A DNA stretch of 50,489 nucleotides. Source: an uncultured Akkermansia sp. (GTDB lineage: Bacteria; Verrucomicrobiota; Verrucomicrobiia; Verrucomicrobiales; Akkermansiaceae). Shown here piece by piece: positions 9,701 through 16,620 of the stretch. The stretch is taken from positions 1 to 50,489 of the forward strand of contig CANQBZ010000014.1 in the NCBI GenBank assembly GCA_947589295.1, given 5' to 3'. The first letter of the stretch is position 1, and each line of letters starts with the position of its first letter. Position numbers and translations under genes: made by a program. A model generated the notes under the pieces. It saw nothing but the letters and a program-made list of their open reading frames with translations, was not told where the DNA came from and made no database searches.

Positions 9701-9823
9701 CGGCGGGGCGCTCTGCCCCTTCTCTTCTTTTTTTCCGCACGCCATCAGCAGTACAGCCACTGCTGCACACCCCAGCCACCCAGCCTGAGCCCATATTCTA
9801 GTTTCTCGTTTCCTGCTCATCAT
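6794..9823 (-). CDS. Tandem-fused RND periplasmic adaptor lipoprotein (two MFP units)
   Basis: This 1,009-residue protein is about two and a half times the normal length of a membrane fusion protein. The N-terminus has a lipoprotein signal with lipobox LLMACGKK. Unit 1 (about residues 35-460) and unit 2 (about 475-1000) each contain the whole adaptor order: a barrel-sandwich half (EWFGYLRGIRDTDLHP versus EWFGTLRGVEETDIHP), an alpha-hairpin coiled coil, the returning lipoyl half (NLEYTVVRAPYAG versus NLAYTEVRAPFDG), beta-barrel and membrane-proximal domains. Both units end in a similar tail (LGYEEPAQALVV...ITPAKFSYRP versus LGYQDMNNVPVV...LNPTPFHYSP), so a complete gene was duplicated. Adaptors normally form hexamers on a trimeric pump; a fused dimer would need only three chains. 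The gene is 12 nt after the tail-anchored protein gene and 16 nt before the pump gene. The start is Met-Met; either may be used. Confidence 0.92.
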   Translation of the reverse strand: MMSRKRETRIWAQAGWLGCAAVAVLLMACGKKEEKGQSAPPTVMTFPLMGQDVTDTGEWFGYLRGIRDTDLHPRVTGFLLSQDYVNGSYVNEGDVLFRIDPATFQAELDLAKANLEAAQAGVVSARATVEQAQMDVDRYAPLVSNGAVSEKELNDANHRLRAAKASLDAALATVEQNKAAVDKAKINLEYTVVRAPYAGIMSTAEVSTGDLVSPATKLANITAVDTVRLEFGINSDHMIDALRKYGDLANGGKSTLPPPPPVDILLEDGSVFPQKGKLTAMESKVGASGLITVEGEVTNPDHLLRGGMPVRVRIPLQRKHVFLVPEQSIRSVLRNDFIIVVDAKNEPHMVPVVIQGKYPVTVQEEGGYRSEQQMVAVEGLHTPLPEVLRSLGYEEPAQALVVADEVNAVHASNISSANSRLSAESKQPRGTITPAKFSYRPQMLPAVAAASQGKSVVAEDKPDVKPTMPPIPVKVTPLLRQDVQVTDEWFGTLRGVEETDIHPQVSGFVKEQHFRDGSLVKKGDRLFTIDPAPYEAAVEEARANLLIAKASYQRALSQLERAQQDFQRYDKLNKTSPGAISDKTLTDARSAIQMNEAGVLKAKAAISQMEAALKLAEINLAYTEVRAPFDGRVGIHKPSIGALVSPTDPEPLVTLSSINPMRVDFQVSGKGALSGIAAFETLQDRHGGDEKPGFELVLGDGTVYPERGEVVSADNALNRSTGTLKVVGHVDNKDGGLRSGMSVRVRAGMNSVRGAYLVPARAPMSAQGRDMLVLVRPDGAPQMLPITRGSIVNVAVPDAEGKPGPVQPMQIVDVDRNLVAAMILAKSKAPSLESVVLGGAGVENWKDFLLKQANLQNSRELLEKYAKKQLPDDAPQKADVADWDELLLKETGTKDMRGAALRMLGAKDELDLIAASQGAASVLEMALKELGYQDMNNVPVVVEGSLMAAQAFAANMQSGSQANKLNPTPFHYSPPRTVVESVTADGSGDSSSSNLPVDQHGATAQPEEK

Positions 9824-9835
9824 GATGCGTGTAAT

Positions 9836-10303
9836 TTAAAGGAATTGAAAGATGATATAAATGATGAAAATGACGATGGCGAAGAAGAGACACCCCTTAT
9901 TGTCCGATTTTTCCGAGGGTATCTCCATACCGTTCTCCAGCCACGCTTTCGTGCTCCTGCTCAATGAGGTGGTCTTCTCACGCAACTTTGAGGCAACGGA
10001 CTCGCGGCGCGGTGGCAGGGTCTGCGAAACTTCTCTTCCTTGAGTCGGCGCAGGGGGTATTTTCCCTTTTGGGGCCGAAGTTGGGGTCCGCCACTCTCCC
10101 TGTTCGGAGAGTTGGTAGCTCGAGTGCACCCGTTGCGCAAACTCCTGAGCCCGAGCTTCCTGCTCTTCCACCATCACGTTCAATTTGTCGAGCAACTGCT
10201 GGGACATCTCCTCCAACGCCTCCCGCTGGGCGGCCAAACGGTCCTCACACTCCGGGCGCTCGTCACTGCCGGATGTTTGAATAGGATGAGAGGTTCCAGG
10301 CAT
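9836..10303 (-). CDS. Coiled-coil protein with C-terminal membrane anchor
   Basis: I do not recognise a family. The 155-residue protein has a charged helical region (EDRLAAQREALEEMSQQLLDKLNVMVEEQEARAQEFA) likely to form a coiled coil. A proline/arginine-rich linker follows, and the last 18 residues are one hydrophobic helix (CLFFAIVIFIIYIIFQFL), as in tail-anchored or single-pass proteins. Two starts are possible. The ATG at 10309 overlaps the upstream stop (TAATG). The ATG at 10303 is 8 nt after the Shine-Dalgarno GAGGAG (10317-10312), ideal spacing, so I prefer it. Its place between the DUF5069 gene and the pump adaptor suggests an envelope function. Confidence 0.72.
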   Translation of the reverse strand: MPGTSHPIQTSGSDERPECEDRLAAQREALEEMSQQLLDKLNVMVEEQEARAQEFAQRVHSSYQLSEQGEWRTPTSAPKGKIPPAPTQGREVSQTLPPRRESVASKLREKTTSLSRSTKAWLENGMEIPSEKSDNKGCLFFAIVIFIIYIIFQFL

Positions 10304-10308
10304 GAGCA

Positions 10309-10863
10309 TTACTCCTCAGGATTGGCATTATTGCGCTCTGTACGGGTCGACATCATACGCAGGACGTAGGAGATCACTTTCTGACGATCGCCATGCGCCC
10401 CCCACACCACGTACAGAAAATCCGCCGGGTGAATGTCTCCGTGTTCCCGTAAAAAAGCGCGATCGTTGGCGCAGTAAAACATGGTTCCGGAGGGAAGCGT
10501 GCCGTAGAGCTTCGCCTCAGCCTTGCGGATGATGCGCGGCAGGTAGCTTATGTCCTGCAGGGTTTCCTCAGGGCGAGGCAAGTCTGTTTCGCGCAGCTGC
10601 GCCGCTCCCCCCATTCCCCGCTGCACTGTCAGGAAAAATGAGCGGCGGGCGGCGGCAATCAGCAGGATCGTGCCGGGGGAGGGGTCGCCAAGTTGGGCAT
10701 AATCCTCCACGTAGTCGTACATCTCCTGCGGTGTGCAGCCAATGCTCGACAAAAGTTCCTGCTCATGGGGCAGGACAAACTGCTCCCCGACGGCAGGCTT
10801 CTGCGTATGGAAGCGCGCAACCATTTCAGTGAACATTGACATAAACTTGTCGTTCCACTCCAT
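10309..10863 (-). CDS. DUF5069 family protein, first gene of the efflux operon
   Basis: The 184-residue cytoplasmic protein carries hallmarks of DUF5069: an EWNDKFMSMF start, EMYDYVEDYAQLGDPSPGT, AARRSFFLTVQRG, LPRIIRKAEAKLYG, MFYCANDRAFLREHG and PADFLYVVWGA. The function of this family, common in Verrucomicrobiota and relatives, is not known to me. I start it at the ATG at 10863, matching the family start MEWND and lying 7 nt after the -10 box; an upstream in-frame start at 10899 would overlap the promoter. Its stop overlaps the start region of the next gene. The first codons lie inside an 82-bp tandem duplication, so an identical but out-of-frame start lies upstream. Confidence 0.85.
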   Translation of the reverse strand: MEWNDKFMSMFTEMVARFHTQKPAVGEQFVLPHEQELLSSIGCTPQEMYDYVEDYAQLGDPSPGTILLIAAARRSFFLTVQRGMGGAAQLRETDLPRPEETLQDISYLPRIIRKAEAKLYGTLPSGTMFYCANDRAFLREHGDIHPADFLYVVWGAHGDRQKVISYVLRMMSTRTERNNANPEE

Positions 10864-10870
10864 GCCGCTC

Positions 10871-10899
10871 AGTATAGCACTTCGCGCGCGCGGAAGCAA
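10871..10899 (-). promoter_or_regulatory. Promoter of the efflux operon (gene-proximal copy)
   Basis: TTGCTT (10899-10894), 17-bp spacer, TATACT (10876-10871), then 7 nt to the ATG at 10863. Transcription would begin next to the start codon, giving a leaderless message. Confidence 0.7.
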
Positions 10900-10952
10900 G
10901 CCGTAATTCAGTGAACATTGACATAAACTTGTCGTTCCACTCCATGCCGCTC

Positions 10953-10981
10953 AGTATAGCACTTCGCGCGCGCGGAAGCAA
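10953..10981 (-). promoter_or_regulatory. Duplicated upstream copy of the efflux operon promoter
   Basis: This is the same -35/-10 pair shifted by 82 bp (TATACT at 10958-10953). A transcript from here would begin at a decoy ATG (10945) and carry the real start 82 nt inside. Confidence 0.65.
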
Positions 10982-11001
10982 GCCGTAAATTCCAACGAAT
11001 T

Positions 11002-11032
11002 ACGGCGAGTCTCCCATTGGAAAACTCGCCGT
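11002..11032 (-). terminator. Possible terminator hairpin after aqpZ
   Basis: A 9-bp perfect stem, ACGGCGAGT (11002-11010) with ACTCGCCGT (11024-11032), has a 13-nt loop and lies about 40 nt downstream of the aquaporin stop. There is no U-tract after it on the minus strand, so a Rho-independent role is uncertain; it may act as a transcript-end stabiliser. Confidence 0.45.
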
Positions 11033-11074
11033 GCGGCAACAAGTCCGAAACCCTTGGGCGGGCATCGAAGAGCG

Positions 11075-11743
11075 TTACTCCTCCGGAGCCCCGCAACCAA
11101 GCAGCTTGTGAATGAGCGCGGCCAACAAACCGCCAGCCAGCGGCGCTACGATGAACACCCACACATGGCACAGCGCGGCTCCGCCCACAAACAGGGCCGG
11201 TCCAAAGCTGCGCGCCGGGTTCACGGAAGTGCCGGTGAACGGAATGCCCAGCAGGTGCACCAGCGTCAGCGTGAGGCCAATAACCAGCCCAGCCACCGCA
11301 CTGTTCTTCTGCTTGCTCGTCACTCCCAGTACCGCCAGCACAAACACGCAGGTCAAAATCACCTCCACAAGCAGCGAGCTGCACACGCAGTCTTTGTACA
11401 GTCCGTTGGCGCCAAGGCCTGTTTCCACGCCAACCAGTGACATGAGCACGGCCGCGCCGGCGATCGCTCCCAGGAACTGGAAGACCACGTAGCCGATAAA
11501 GTCCTTAAAGCTCATGCGCCCTGCGGCCAGCATGCCGATGGAGACGGCGGGGTTCACATGGCAGCCGGATACGTTCCCGATCGAGTAGGCCATCGCAACA
11601 ATCGACAGGCCGAAAGCCAAGGCCGTGGCAATATAGGTGCCATCGTTGATCTTGCAACCGGTGATTGCTGCCGTTCCGCAGGCAAGAAGCACCAGGACAA
11701 AGGTGCCCACAAACTCGGCGAGATATTTTTTGAGTGCATTCAT
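11075..11743 (-). CDS. aqpZ: Aquaporin Z-type water channel
   Basis: This 222-residue member of the MIP family has six TM helices. Both half-helix motifs are present: NPA at residues 64-66 and 175-177. The selectivity filter of water-specific channels is complete by alignment: F44, H163, T172 and R178, with the same spacing as F43/H174/T183/R189 of E. coli AqpZ. A water rather than glycerol channel is therefore expected. It sits in the inner membrane and equalises osmotic water flow. It has its own promoter with a leader of about 35 nt, and is divergent from the LamG protein gene. Confidence 0.92.
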   Translation of the reverse strand: MNALKKYLAEFVGTFVLVLLACGTAAITGCKINDGTYIATALAFGLSIVAMAYSIGNVSGCHVNPAVSIGMLAAGRMSFKDFIGYVVFQFLGAIAGAAVLMSLVGVETGLGANGLYKDCVCSSLLVEVILTCVFVLAVLGVTSKQKNSAVAGLVIGLTLTLVHLLGIPFTGTSVNPARSFGPALFVGGAALCHVWVFIVAPLAGGLLAALIHKLLGCGAPEE

Positions 11744-11785
11744 AGTTAGATTTTTTGAGTGAAATGAGGTTCATCCTCGCTTCTC

Positions 11786-11814
11786 ACTCTAAACCGGCAA
11801 GGCCCGCTTGTCAA
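11786..11814 (-). promoter_or_regulatory. Promoter of aqpZ
   Basis: TTGACA (11814-11809), 17-bp spacer, TAGAGT (11791-11786). The start codon is 42 nt downstream of the -10, so this gene has a normal leader, unlike many neighbours. Confidence 0.7.
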
Positions 11815-11956
11815 GACTCGGATTGCTGACATTTGAAGAGCTCTATGATGCCTCCCACTCTCGACCATGTTTTGCAAATTCTGGCGAAAATGCTGTACCG
11901 TGGGATGACCGTTTATTTTGAGACATTCCAGACTATACAATGGGGTGCAGGTGTGG

Positions 11957-11962
11957 TATATT
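11957..11962 (+). promoter_or_regulatory. Possible -10 box of the LamG/FG-GAP protein gene
   Basis: TATATT lies 8 nt before the ATG at 11971. No good -35 is visible at 17 bp upstream. It is listed because its position fits the leaderless pattern seen at neighbouring genes. Confidence 0.35.
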
Positions 11963-11970
11963 GGCAGAGT

Positions 11971-14900
11971 ATGGGAGAACGAAATGCTTTATCTGTTTGC
12001 TCGGTCATAACTGCGCTGGCTATGGCTTGCGGTGTGGCTTCGGCTGCGCAGAGCAGCGACTTTGCCGCGCTGAAGGCTCACTGGAGTTTTGATGAAGGTC
12101 GCGATTGGCACTACATGCCAATGCCGTACAAGTATCATGGAGTGAAGGCCTGTGAACTGACCGGCAAAGCTGATGCTCTGCTGCTGAATGAGAGGCAGCA
12201 GGCCGATAATGAGGCCTGGGTATCGGGTCGCCAGCGTTCCGGTATAGGCCCCGGGCGTGTGCTCACCACGATGAAGGAGCTGCCCTGCCTGAATGGGTCG
12301 GTGACATTCTCCTACTGGACCCGCCTGTACGGTGAACCGAACAAGCGAGGTGTTGTGGGCTCCACCCCCTCCACGCCCTCCACTCTATGGGGTGTCATGA
12401 ATGCAAAGGGGCAGGTTGGCATGCGCGTTGAGGGTAAAGACGTTGTTTTTTCTCCCACTGCTATTACGGACACGGATTGGCACCACGTGGTCTTTACTCG
12501 CGATGAGGAAACAGGCAAGGTTGTTCTGTACTTGGATGGTAAAGAAGTAGCCACCGGCGCCACGCCCGCAGGAAAACTCCCCGGTCAATTTACCTCCATT
12601 ACCACCAACAATGCAGCGTTGGACCAGATTCATATTTTCGACAAGCCTGTATCCGCTGAAACCGTTGCCGCACTGTACGACAACCACGCTCCTCAGGTGT
12701 TCAACCAAACTCATTTGGTGGAGAAATCCAAGCCTTCCGTAACGGGCAGCATTCTGCACCAATTTACGTACGATGTCGATCAAGACAAGTTGCGCGTGGC
12801 CAGCTATTCCCAGCCCAAGGGGGGCAAAGTAGAAAGCAACGGCGACGGCACCTTCACTTTCACTCCCGGCAAATCCTTCAAGAAAAAAGGCAAAACATCT
12901 TTTGAGGTCATTGTAACGGATGATCGCGGTGGCTACACCAAAGCTACCATGTACCTGCAGGACAGCCGCCACGTGGTTGCTCCACCCGTGCGCGAGTTTC
13001 GCTACTTCGGCGCCCTGCCGGAGATTCCCGCCGCCAACAGCAAGCAGATGAAGCACCGCAACCCCATGGTCATCAGGATTCGTGGAAAAAGGCCTGATTT
13101 GCTTATTCAGGCAGATTCCCGCCTTTGGTACAGTGTGAACGAATCCAAGCCCGGCAAAATTCTCTTCTCCAAACCGCAGATGCTGCGTACCACCACGCAG
13201 GCCGACTTTGAGACAGACGGAGCCGCAGTGCTAGAGGGCAACAAACTCATTATTCGCAAACCTGATGGTTCCTTGTCTATGGCCGCAGTAGTGGGTAAAG
13301 ACAAGCCAGCCTTGGAGGTTGGAGATGCCGTCACCGATACCACCGGCGCAGCCATGAAGCTGCCGGTTCGCCACTTTGTGCTGATAGACTACGACCACGA
13401 CGGAACCCCGGATATTGTAGCCGGGTTCAACGATGGCCTCTATTGTTTCAAGGGCAAAGCAAAGTACAGCAAAACTTCCGGCGGCGCCAAGAAAATAGTG
13501 AGCATCAGCTTCGCCCCGGAGAAACAGCTGGTGCATCTGGGGGTTTACAATATTTCACCCGGCGTGGGCGATATCAACAACGACGGCCGCACCGACCTCC
13601 TGTACGGCATTAACTGGGGCACGCTTCACGTGTGGATCAATGAACCCGCTAAAGCCACTATTTCCGACGGCGCTTTCATGGACCTCACTCTGGAGGACCC
13701 ACCGAACGAGAAGTTTTTGCGCAACCTCAACGGCGCCCACCTGGCCATAGCAGATTTTGACAACGACGGAACGCCGGACATGATTCTTGGCGGCAGCGCC
13801 AACAGTGATCTGGCAAGCGCTTTGGGTGTGAATCTCGACACATTTGCAGGCAACTTGGCTCTCATTGAGAAGGAACTCTACAAGGGCCATGAGAAAGACC
13901 TCGGCAAGGAGCTCGAAGCTGACGGACAGAAAGGCCTCAAGCGCTATCGCCAGCTGATGAGCAACTGGATTCGCTGGGCCGTGGCGCAAAACACTCCCGC
14001 CAAGCGTCAAGCCGCCTGGGATATGCTCGCCGCTCACGTGAAGAAGTGGCCTTTCTTACAGCGCCGCGTGCTTGAAGACGCTTGGGTGAAGAAGGAAAAG
14101 GGGGAAGTCACCGGCTATGGCAATATGCACCATGTCCCCGGCATCTTCGCCATGAACTGGGTTGTGCTTCGCCGCTTGCTGCCGGATTCCGCCAATCACC
14201 GCAAGGCTGTTGCCGATGCCCTGGGCATGACCGGGCTGGGCCGCGAAGCTTATTTGGACAGAGGCATGCCCTTGGCAGACAACAACCGCTGCACCGAGGG
14301 GCAACTGCGCTCAGTATGCGATTTGCTGCGCTACCACGCCCCTATCCTCTTTCCGGATGACCACATCTCCATCGGACAGAACTACGGGGACGGCCGAGAT
14401 GCCATGTGCTACGTCTTTGAGTCCAATAAAAACACCTTTTCCTCGGATGTAGGCAGCAACGTCGCAGAAATGCACCGCGACATGGTTCAATTGACGGAGG
14501 AATGCTTCGGAGCTAAGGGCGCTGCGAGTGGCGACTACTTCACCTTTGTGCTTTCCCACGAGGTGTGCCACTCGCTGGATGCCTATGTGAGGAAACGCAC
14601 CGCTAATGACTTAGAACGCCGCTGGGGCGACCAGAATTTCTACGCTGCTACCAATGCCGGCGCCAACTCCGACATCGTGGCCAACGAAACGGGCTGGTGG
14701 GACCTCAACCTCACCAAGGCGCGCTTTAAGGAGCGCGGTCTGTGGGATGGTAAGAATGATACCTGGAATGACGCATGGAAAGAGTATTGGCAGAAATGCC
14801 CCTACCGCAACAAGGTGTTCATGCGCGGTGATATAGATTGGTTCCTCGGCTCTCAGCAAGAAACCTTTTCTACTCAGGCAAATCACCACTGGGCCCGCTC

Positions 14901-15222
14901 CGAGGCTCGACTCATCGGCGCCATTCTGCGCTACTTGCAGGGCTACAAATCCAATATCAACGAGGTTGTCTTCTTTCTGGACGTCCTCTCTGCCGGCCAG
15001 AACAAGCTTCCCATGTTCCACCCCTGGGCCTCCGGCAAACCCGCGATTGTGGACTTCAACGTGGAATATGCTTGGCTCACTCGTAACGACAAGGGCTATA
15101 TCACTGACATCCGCATCGGCGACCGCCACTACGGCTTCGAGGTAGATGAGCAAGGACGCGTCATCGGTCTGCGCACCTATCCCTTCGCCGACAAGATTCA
15201 AGCCGCTGCAAAAAAACAATAG
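11971..15222 (+). CDS. Secreted LamG / cadherin-like / FG-GAP protein with HEVCH metallopeptidase-like domain
   Basis: The 1,083-residue protein starts at MGERNALSVC, giving a signal peptide ending VASAA; the longer frame upstream lacks a signal and is not used. Domains in order: a LamG/concanavalin-like lectin fold (about residues 35-230, ending in DQIHIFDKPVS), a cadherin-like tandem Ig domain (about 245-330), and a beta-propeller with three FG-GAP calcium loops, D-Y-D-H-D-G-T-P-D (473-481), D-I-N-N-D-G-R-T-D (534-542) and D-F-D-N-D-G-T-P-D (595-603). The C-terminal alpha-rich domain has VLSHEVCHSLDAYV, an HExxH zinc motif at 863-867; the NETGWWD segment about 40 residues on could supply a third ligand. 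It is likely an extracellular glycan-binding protease. Substrate unknown. Confidence 0.82.
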   Translation: MGERNALSVCSVITALAMACGVASAAQSSDFAALKAHWSFDEGRDWHYMPMPYKYHGVKACELTGKADALLLNERQQADNEAWVSGRQRSGIGPGRVLTTMKELPCLNGSVTFSYWTRLYGEPNKRGVVGSTPSTPSTLWGVMNAKGQVGMRVEGKDVVFSPTAITDTDWHHVVFTRDEETGKVVLYLDGKEVATGATPAGKLPGQFTSITTNNAALDQIHIFDKPVSAETVAALYDNHAPQVFNQTHLVEKSKPSVTGSILHQFTYDVDQDKLRVASYSQPKGGKVESNGDGTFTFTPGKSFKKKGKTSFEVIVTDDRGGYTKATMYLQDSRHVVAPPVREFRYFGALPEIPAANSKQMKHRNPMVIRIRGKRPDLLIQADSRLWYSVNESKPGKILFSKPQMLRTTTQADFETDGAAVLEGNKLIIRKPDGSLSMAAVVGKDKPALEVGDAVTDTTGAAMKLPVRHFVLIDYDHDGTPDIVAGFNDGLYCFKGKAKYSKTSGGAKKIVSISFAPEKQLVHLGVYNISPGVGDINNDGRTDLLYGINWGTLHVWINEPAKATISDGAFMDLTLEDPPNEKFLRNLNGAHLAIADFDNDGTPDMILGGSANSDLASALGVNLDTFAGNLALIEKELYKGHEKDLGKELEADGQKGLKRYRQLMSNWIRWAVAQNTPAKRQAAWDMLAAHVKKWPFLQRRVLEDAWVKKEKGEVTGYGNMHHVPGIFAMNWVVLRRLLPDSANHRKAVADALGMTGLGREAYLDRGMPLADNNRCTEGQLRSVCDLLRYHAPILFPDDHISIGQNYGDGRDAMCYVFESNKNTFSSDVGSNVAEMHRDMVQLTEECFGAKGAASGDYFTFVLSHEVCHSLDAYVRKRTANDLERRWGDQNFYAATNAGANSDIVANETGWWDLNLTKARFKERGLWDGKNDTWNDAWKEYWQKCPYRNKVFMRGDIDWFLGSQQETFSTQANHHWARSEARLIGAILRYLQGYKSNINEVVFFLDVLSAGQNKLPMFHPWASGKPAIVDFNVEYAWLTRNDKGYITDIRIGDRHYGFEVDEQGRVIGLRTYPFADKIQAAAKKQ

Positions 15223-15287
15223 CGGCTCATCCTGAGCATCGCCAGCGGTTCTCCAATGCGTATGTCCCGGTGGAGTGCATGCATGGG

Positions 15288-15316
15288 TTGACATACGGCA
15301 AGGTTTGCGGTAGAGT
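15288..15316 (+). promoter_or_regulatory. Promoter of purN
   Basis: TTGACA (15288-15293), 17-bp spacer, TAGAGT (15311-15316), then 9 nt to the ATG at 15326. The predicted leader is about 2-3 nt. Confidence 0.72.
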
Positions 15317-15325
15317 TTGCAGCGT

Positions 15326-15904
15326 ATGAAGACGCGTATTGCTGTGCTCGGTTCAGGTTCCGGATCGAATTGCCAATCAATTTTTGATGCGATCGACGGA
15401 GGGCGGCTGGATGCTGAAATCGTTATCGTGCTTTCTGACAACCCGGACGCCTTCATCCTGAAACGCGCGGCTCAGCATCGCGTCCCAACCGGCATCCTGA
15501 ACTGCCGCGGCTTCAAAAACAAGTTCCCGGCGGAAGAGCAGGCGGCCCTCGCTCGCCAACTCCGGGACATGCAGGTGGATTTGGTCTGCCTGGCGGGCTT
15601 CATGCGCCTGGTGAAGCAGCCCCTGCTGGATGCCTTTCCGCGCCGCATCCTGAACATCCACCCTGCCCTGCTGCCCAAATTCCCGGGCGTGGAGGCGTGG
15701 AAACAGGCGCTGGAGGCAGGCGTCTCGCAAACCGGCTGCACGGTGCATTACGTGGACGCCGGCATGGACACGGGAGAAATCATCATGCAGGCCTACGTGC
15801 CCGTGTTGCCCGGGGACACGCCGGAGTCGCTTCATGCGCGCATCCAGGTGCAGGAGCACATCCTCTACCCCGCCGCCATTCAATCCGCCGTGTCGCGGTT
15901 CTGA
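15326..15904 (+). CDS. purN: Phosphoribosylglycinamide formyltransferase (GART)
   Basis: This 192-residue cytoplasmic enzyme of de novo purine synthesis transfers the formyl group of 10-formyl-THF to GAR, giving FGAR. The N-terminal GSGSGSN loop binds the ribose phosphate. The catalytic triad is visible as N110 and H112 (in ILNIHPALLPKFPG) and D148 (in VDAGMDTGEI), matching N106/H108/D144 of the E. coli enzyme. Length and order are normal. I use the ATG at 15326; a TTG three codons upstream would put extra residues before the first beta strand. The 3' end overlaps the convergent DedA gene by 25 bp. Confidence 0.95.
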   Translation: MKTRIAVLGSGSGSNCQSIFDAIDGGRLDAEIVIVLSDNPDAFILKRAAQHRVPTGILNCRGFKNKFPAEEQAALARQLRDMQVDLVCLAGFMRLVKQPLLDAFPRRILNIHPALLPKFPGVEAWKQALEAGVSQTGCTVHYVDAGMDTGEIIMQAYVPVLPGDTPESLHARIQVQEHILYPAAIQSAVSRF

Positions 15905-16542
15905 GTTTCGCCCTTCTTCTCGCGCGTCATCCAGCGCATCAGGGCGTAGAGAGCGGCCAGCAGAAGCACGCCGCCCACGATGAGCCCCGTCTCATCTTTG
16001 ACGGCGTGAATCAGGTTTTCGGGGGATTTCAGGATGTCCGGGTGCTCGCGGCCGATTTTATCGCCGAACCACGCGAGTACCGCGCACCACATGGCGGAGC
16101 CGGCGAGGGTGGCAAGGGAGAAGGTGAGGAAGTTGACCCGCGCCAGCCCGGCCGGGATGGAAATGAGATGGCGCACCACCGGCAGGAACCGCGAGAAAAA
16201 AATGCCCGGCGCCGAATAGCGCTGCATGAACAACTCCGCTTTCGCCACCTTATGCTCCGGCATGAAAAACCACTTGCCAAAGCGCAGGATAAAAGGGCGC
16301 CCCACCCACAAAGCCGCCGCATACATCACGCACGAGCCGATGTACGATCCTATCGTTCCCGCCGCCACTACCCCCCAAAAGCCCATCATCCCGCCCGGGT
16401 GCGCCGCCAGAATCGCCGCCGGCGGCACCACCACTTCACTGGGCACCGGCAGAATAGAACTCTCCATCGCCATGAGCAGCGCCACCCCCGTGTACCCGAG
16501 GTCTGCCACCCACTGCATCCAGATGACCAGCCATTCGTGCAT
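15880..16542 (-). CDS. DedA family (VTT/SNARE-associated) membrane protein
   Basis: The 220-residue inner-membrane protein has about five hydrophobic segments. Family hallmarks are the reentrant segment with ESSILPVPSEVVVPPAAILA, then GSYIGSCVMYAAALWVGRPF and the FSRFLPVVRHLISIPAGLARV block, which contains the conserved F/G-R-x-x-P-x-x-R motif. DedA proteins are lipid flippases or transporters (undecaprenyl phosphate, phosphatidylethanolamine); which lipid is used here cannot be told. It is divergent from lpxB, sharing a 78-bp promoter region, and convergent with purN. Confidence 0.88.
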   Translation of the reverse strand: MHEWLVIWMQWVADLGYTGVALLMAMESSILPVPSEVVVPPAAILAAHPGGMMGFWGVVAAGTIGSYIGSCVMYAAALWVGRPFILRFGKWFFMPEHKVAKAELFMQRYSAPGIFFSRFLPVVRHLISIPAGLARVNFLTFSLATLAGSAMWCAVLAWFGDKIGREHPDILKSPENLIHAVKDETGLIVGGVLLLAALYALMRWMTREKKGETQNRDTAD

Positions 16543-16548
16543 GGGCGT

Positions 16549-16577
16549 ATTATGCCTGTCGCACGCCGGTTTGGAAA
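16549..16577 (-). promoter_or_regulatory. Promoter of the DedA gene (leaderless geometry)
   Basis: A weak -35 TTTCCA (16577-16572), 17-bp spacer and CATAAT (16554-16549) are followed by exactly 6 nt and the ATG at 16542. Confidence 0.5.
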
Positions 16578-16585
16578 GACTTTTC

Positions 16586-16614
16586 TTGCGCCTTCACATG
16601 GGGCATGCTAGAAT
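16586..16614 (+). promoter_or_regulatory. Promoter of lpxB (leaderless geometry)
   Basis: TTGCGC (16586-16591), 17-bp spacer and TAGAAT (16609-16614) are followed by exactly 6 nt and the ATG at 16621. It is back to back with the DedA promoter. Confidence 0.65.
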
Positions 16615-16620
16615 GCGCGC

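Larger units (their letters stand above)
10825..10988. repeat. 82-bp perfect tandem duplication over the operon promoter and start
   Basis: Copy 1 is 10825-10906 and copy 2 is 10907-10988; they appear identical throughout. Each contains the -35 and -10 boxes, the ATG and the first 13 codons of the DUF5069 gene. Because 82 is not a multiple of three, translation from the ATG of copy 2 (10945) runs out of frame and stops after 39 codons at 10826, past the true start. Confidence 0.95.

Noticed and set aside
6911..9967. 1,018-codon plus-strand frame opposite the adaptor gene
   Set aside because: The minus strand encodes a clear lipoprotein adaptor; the plus frame is H/R/L-rich with no motif and no promoter.
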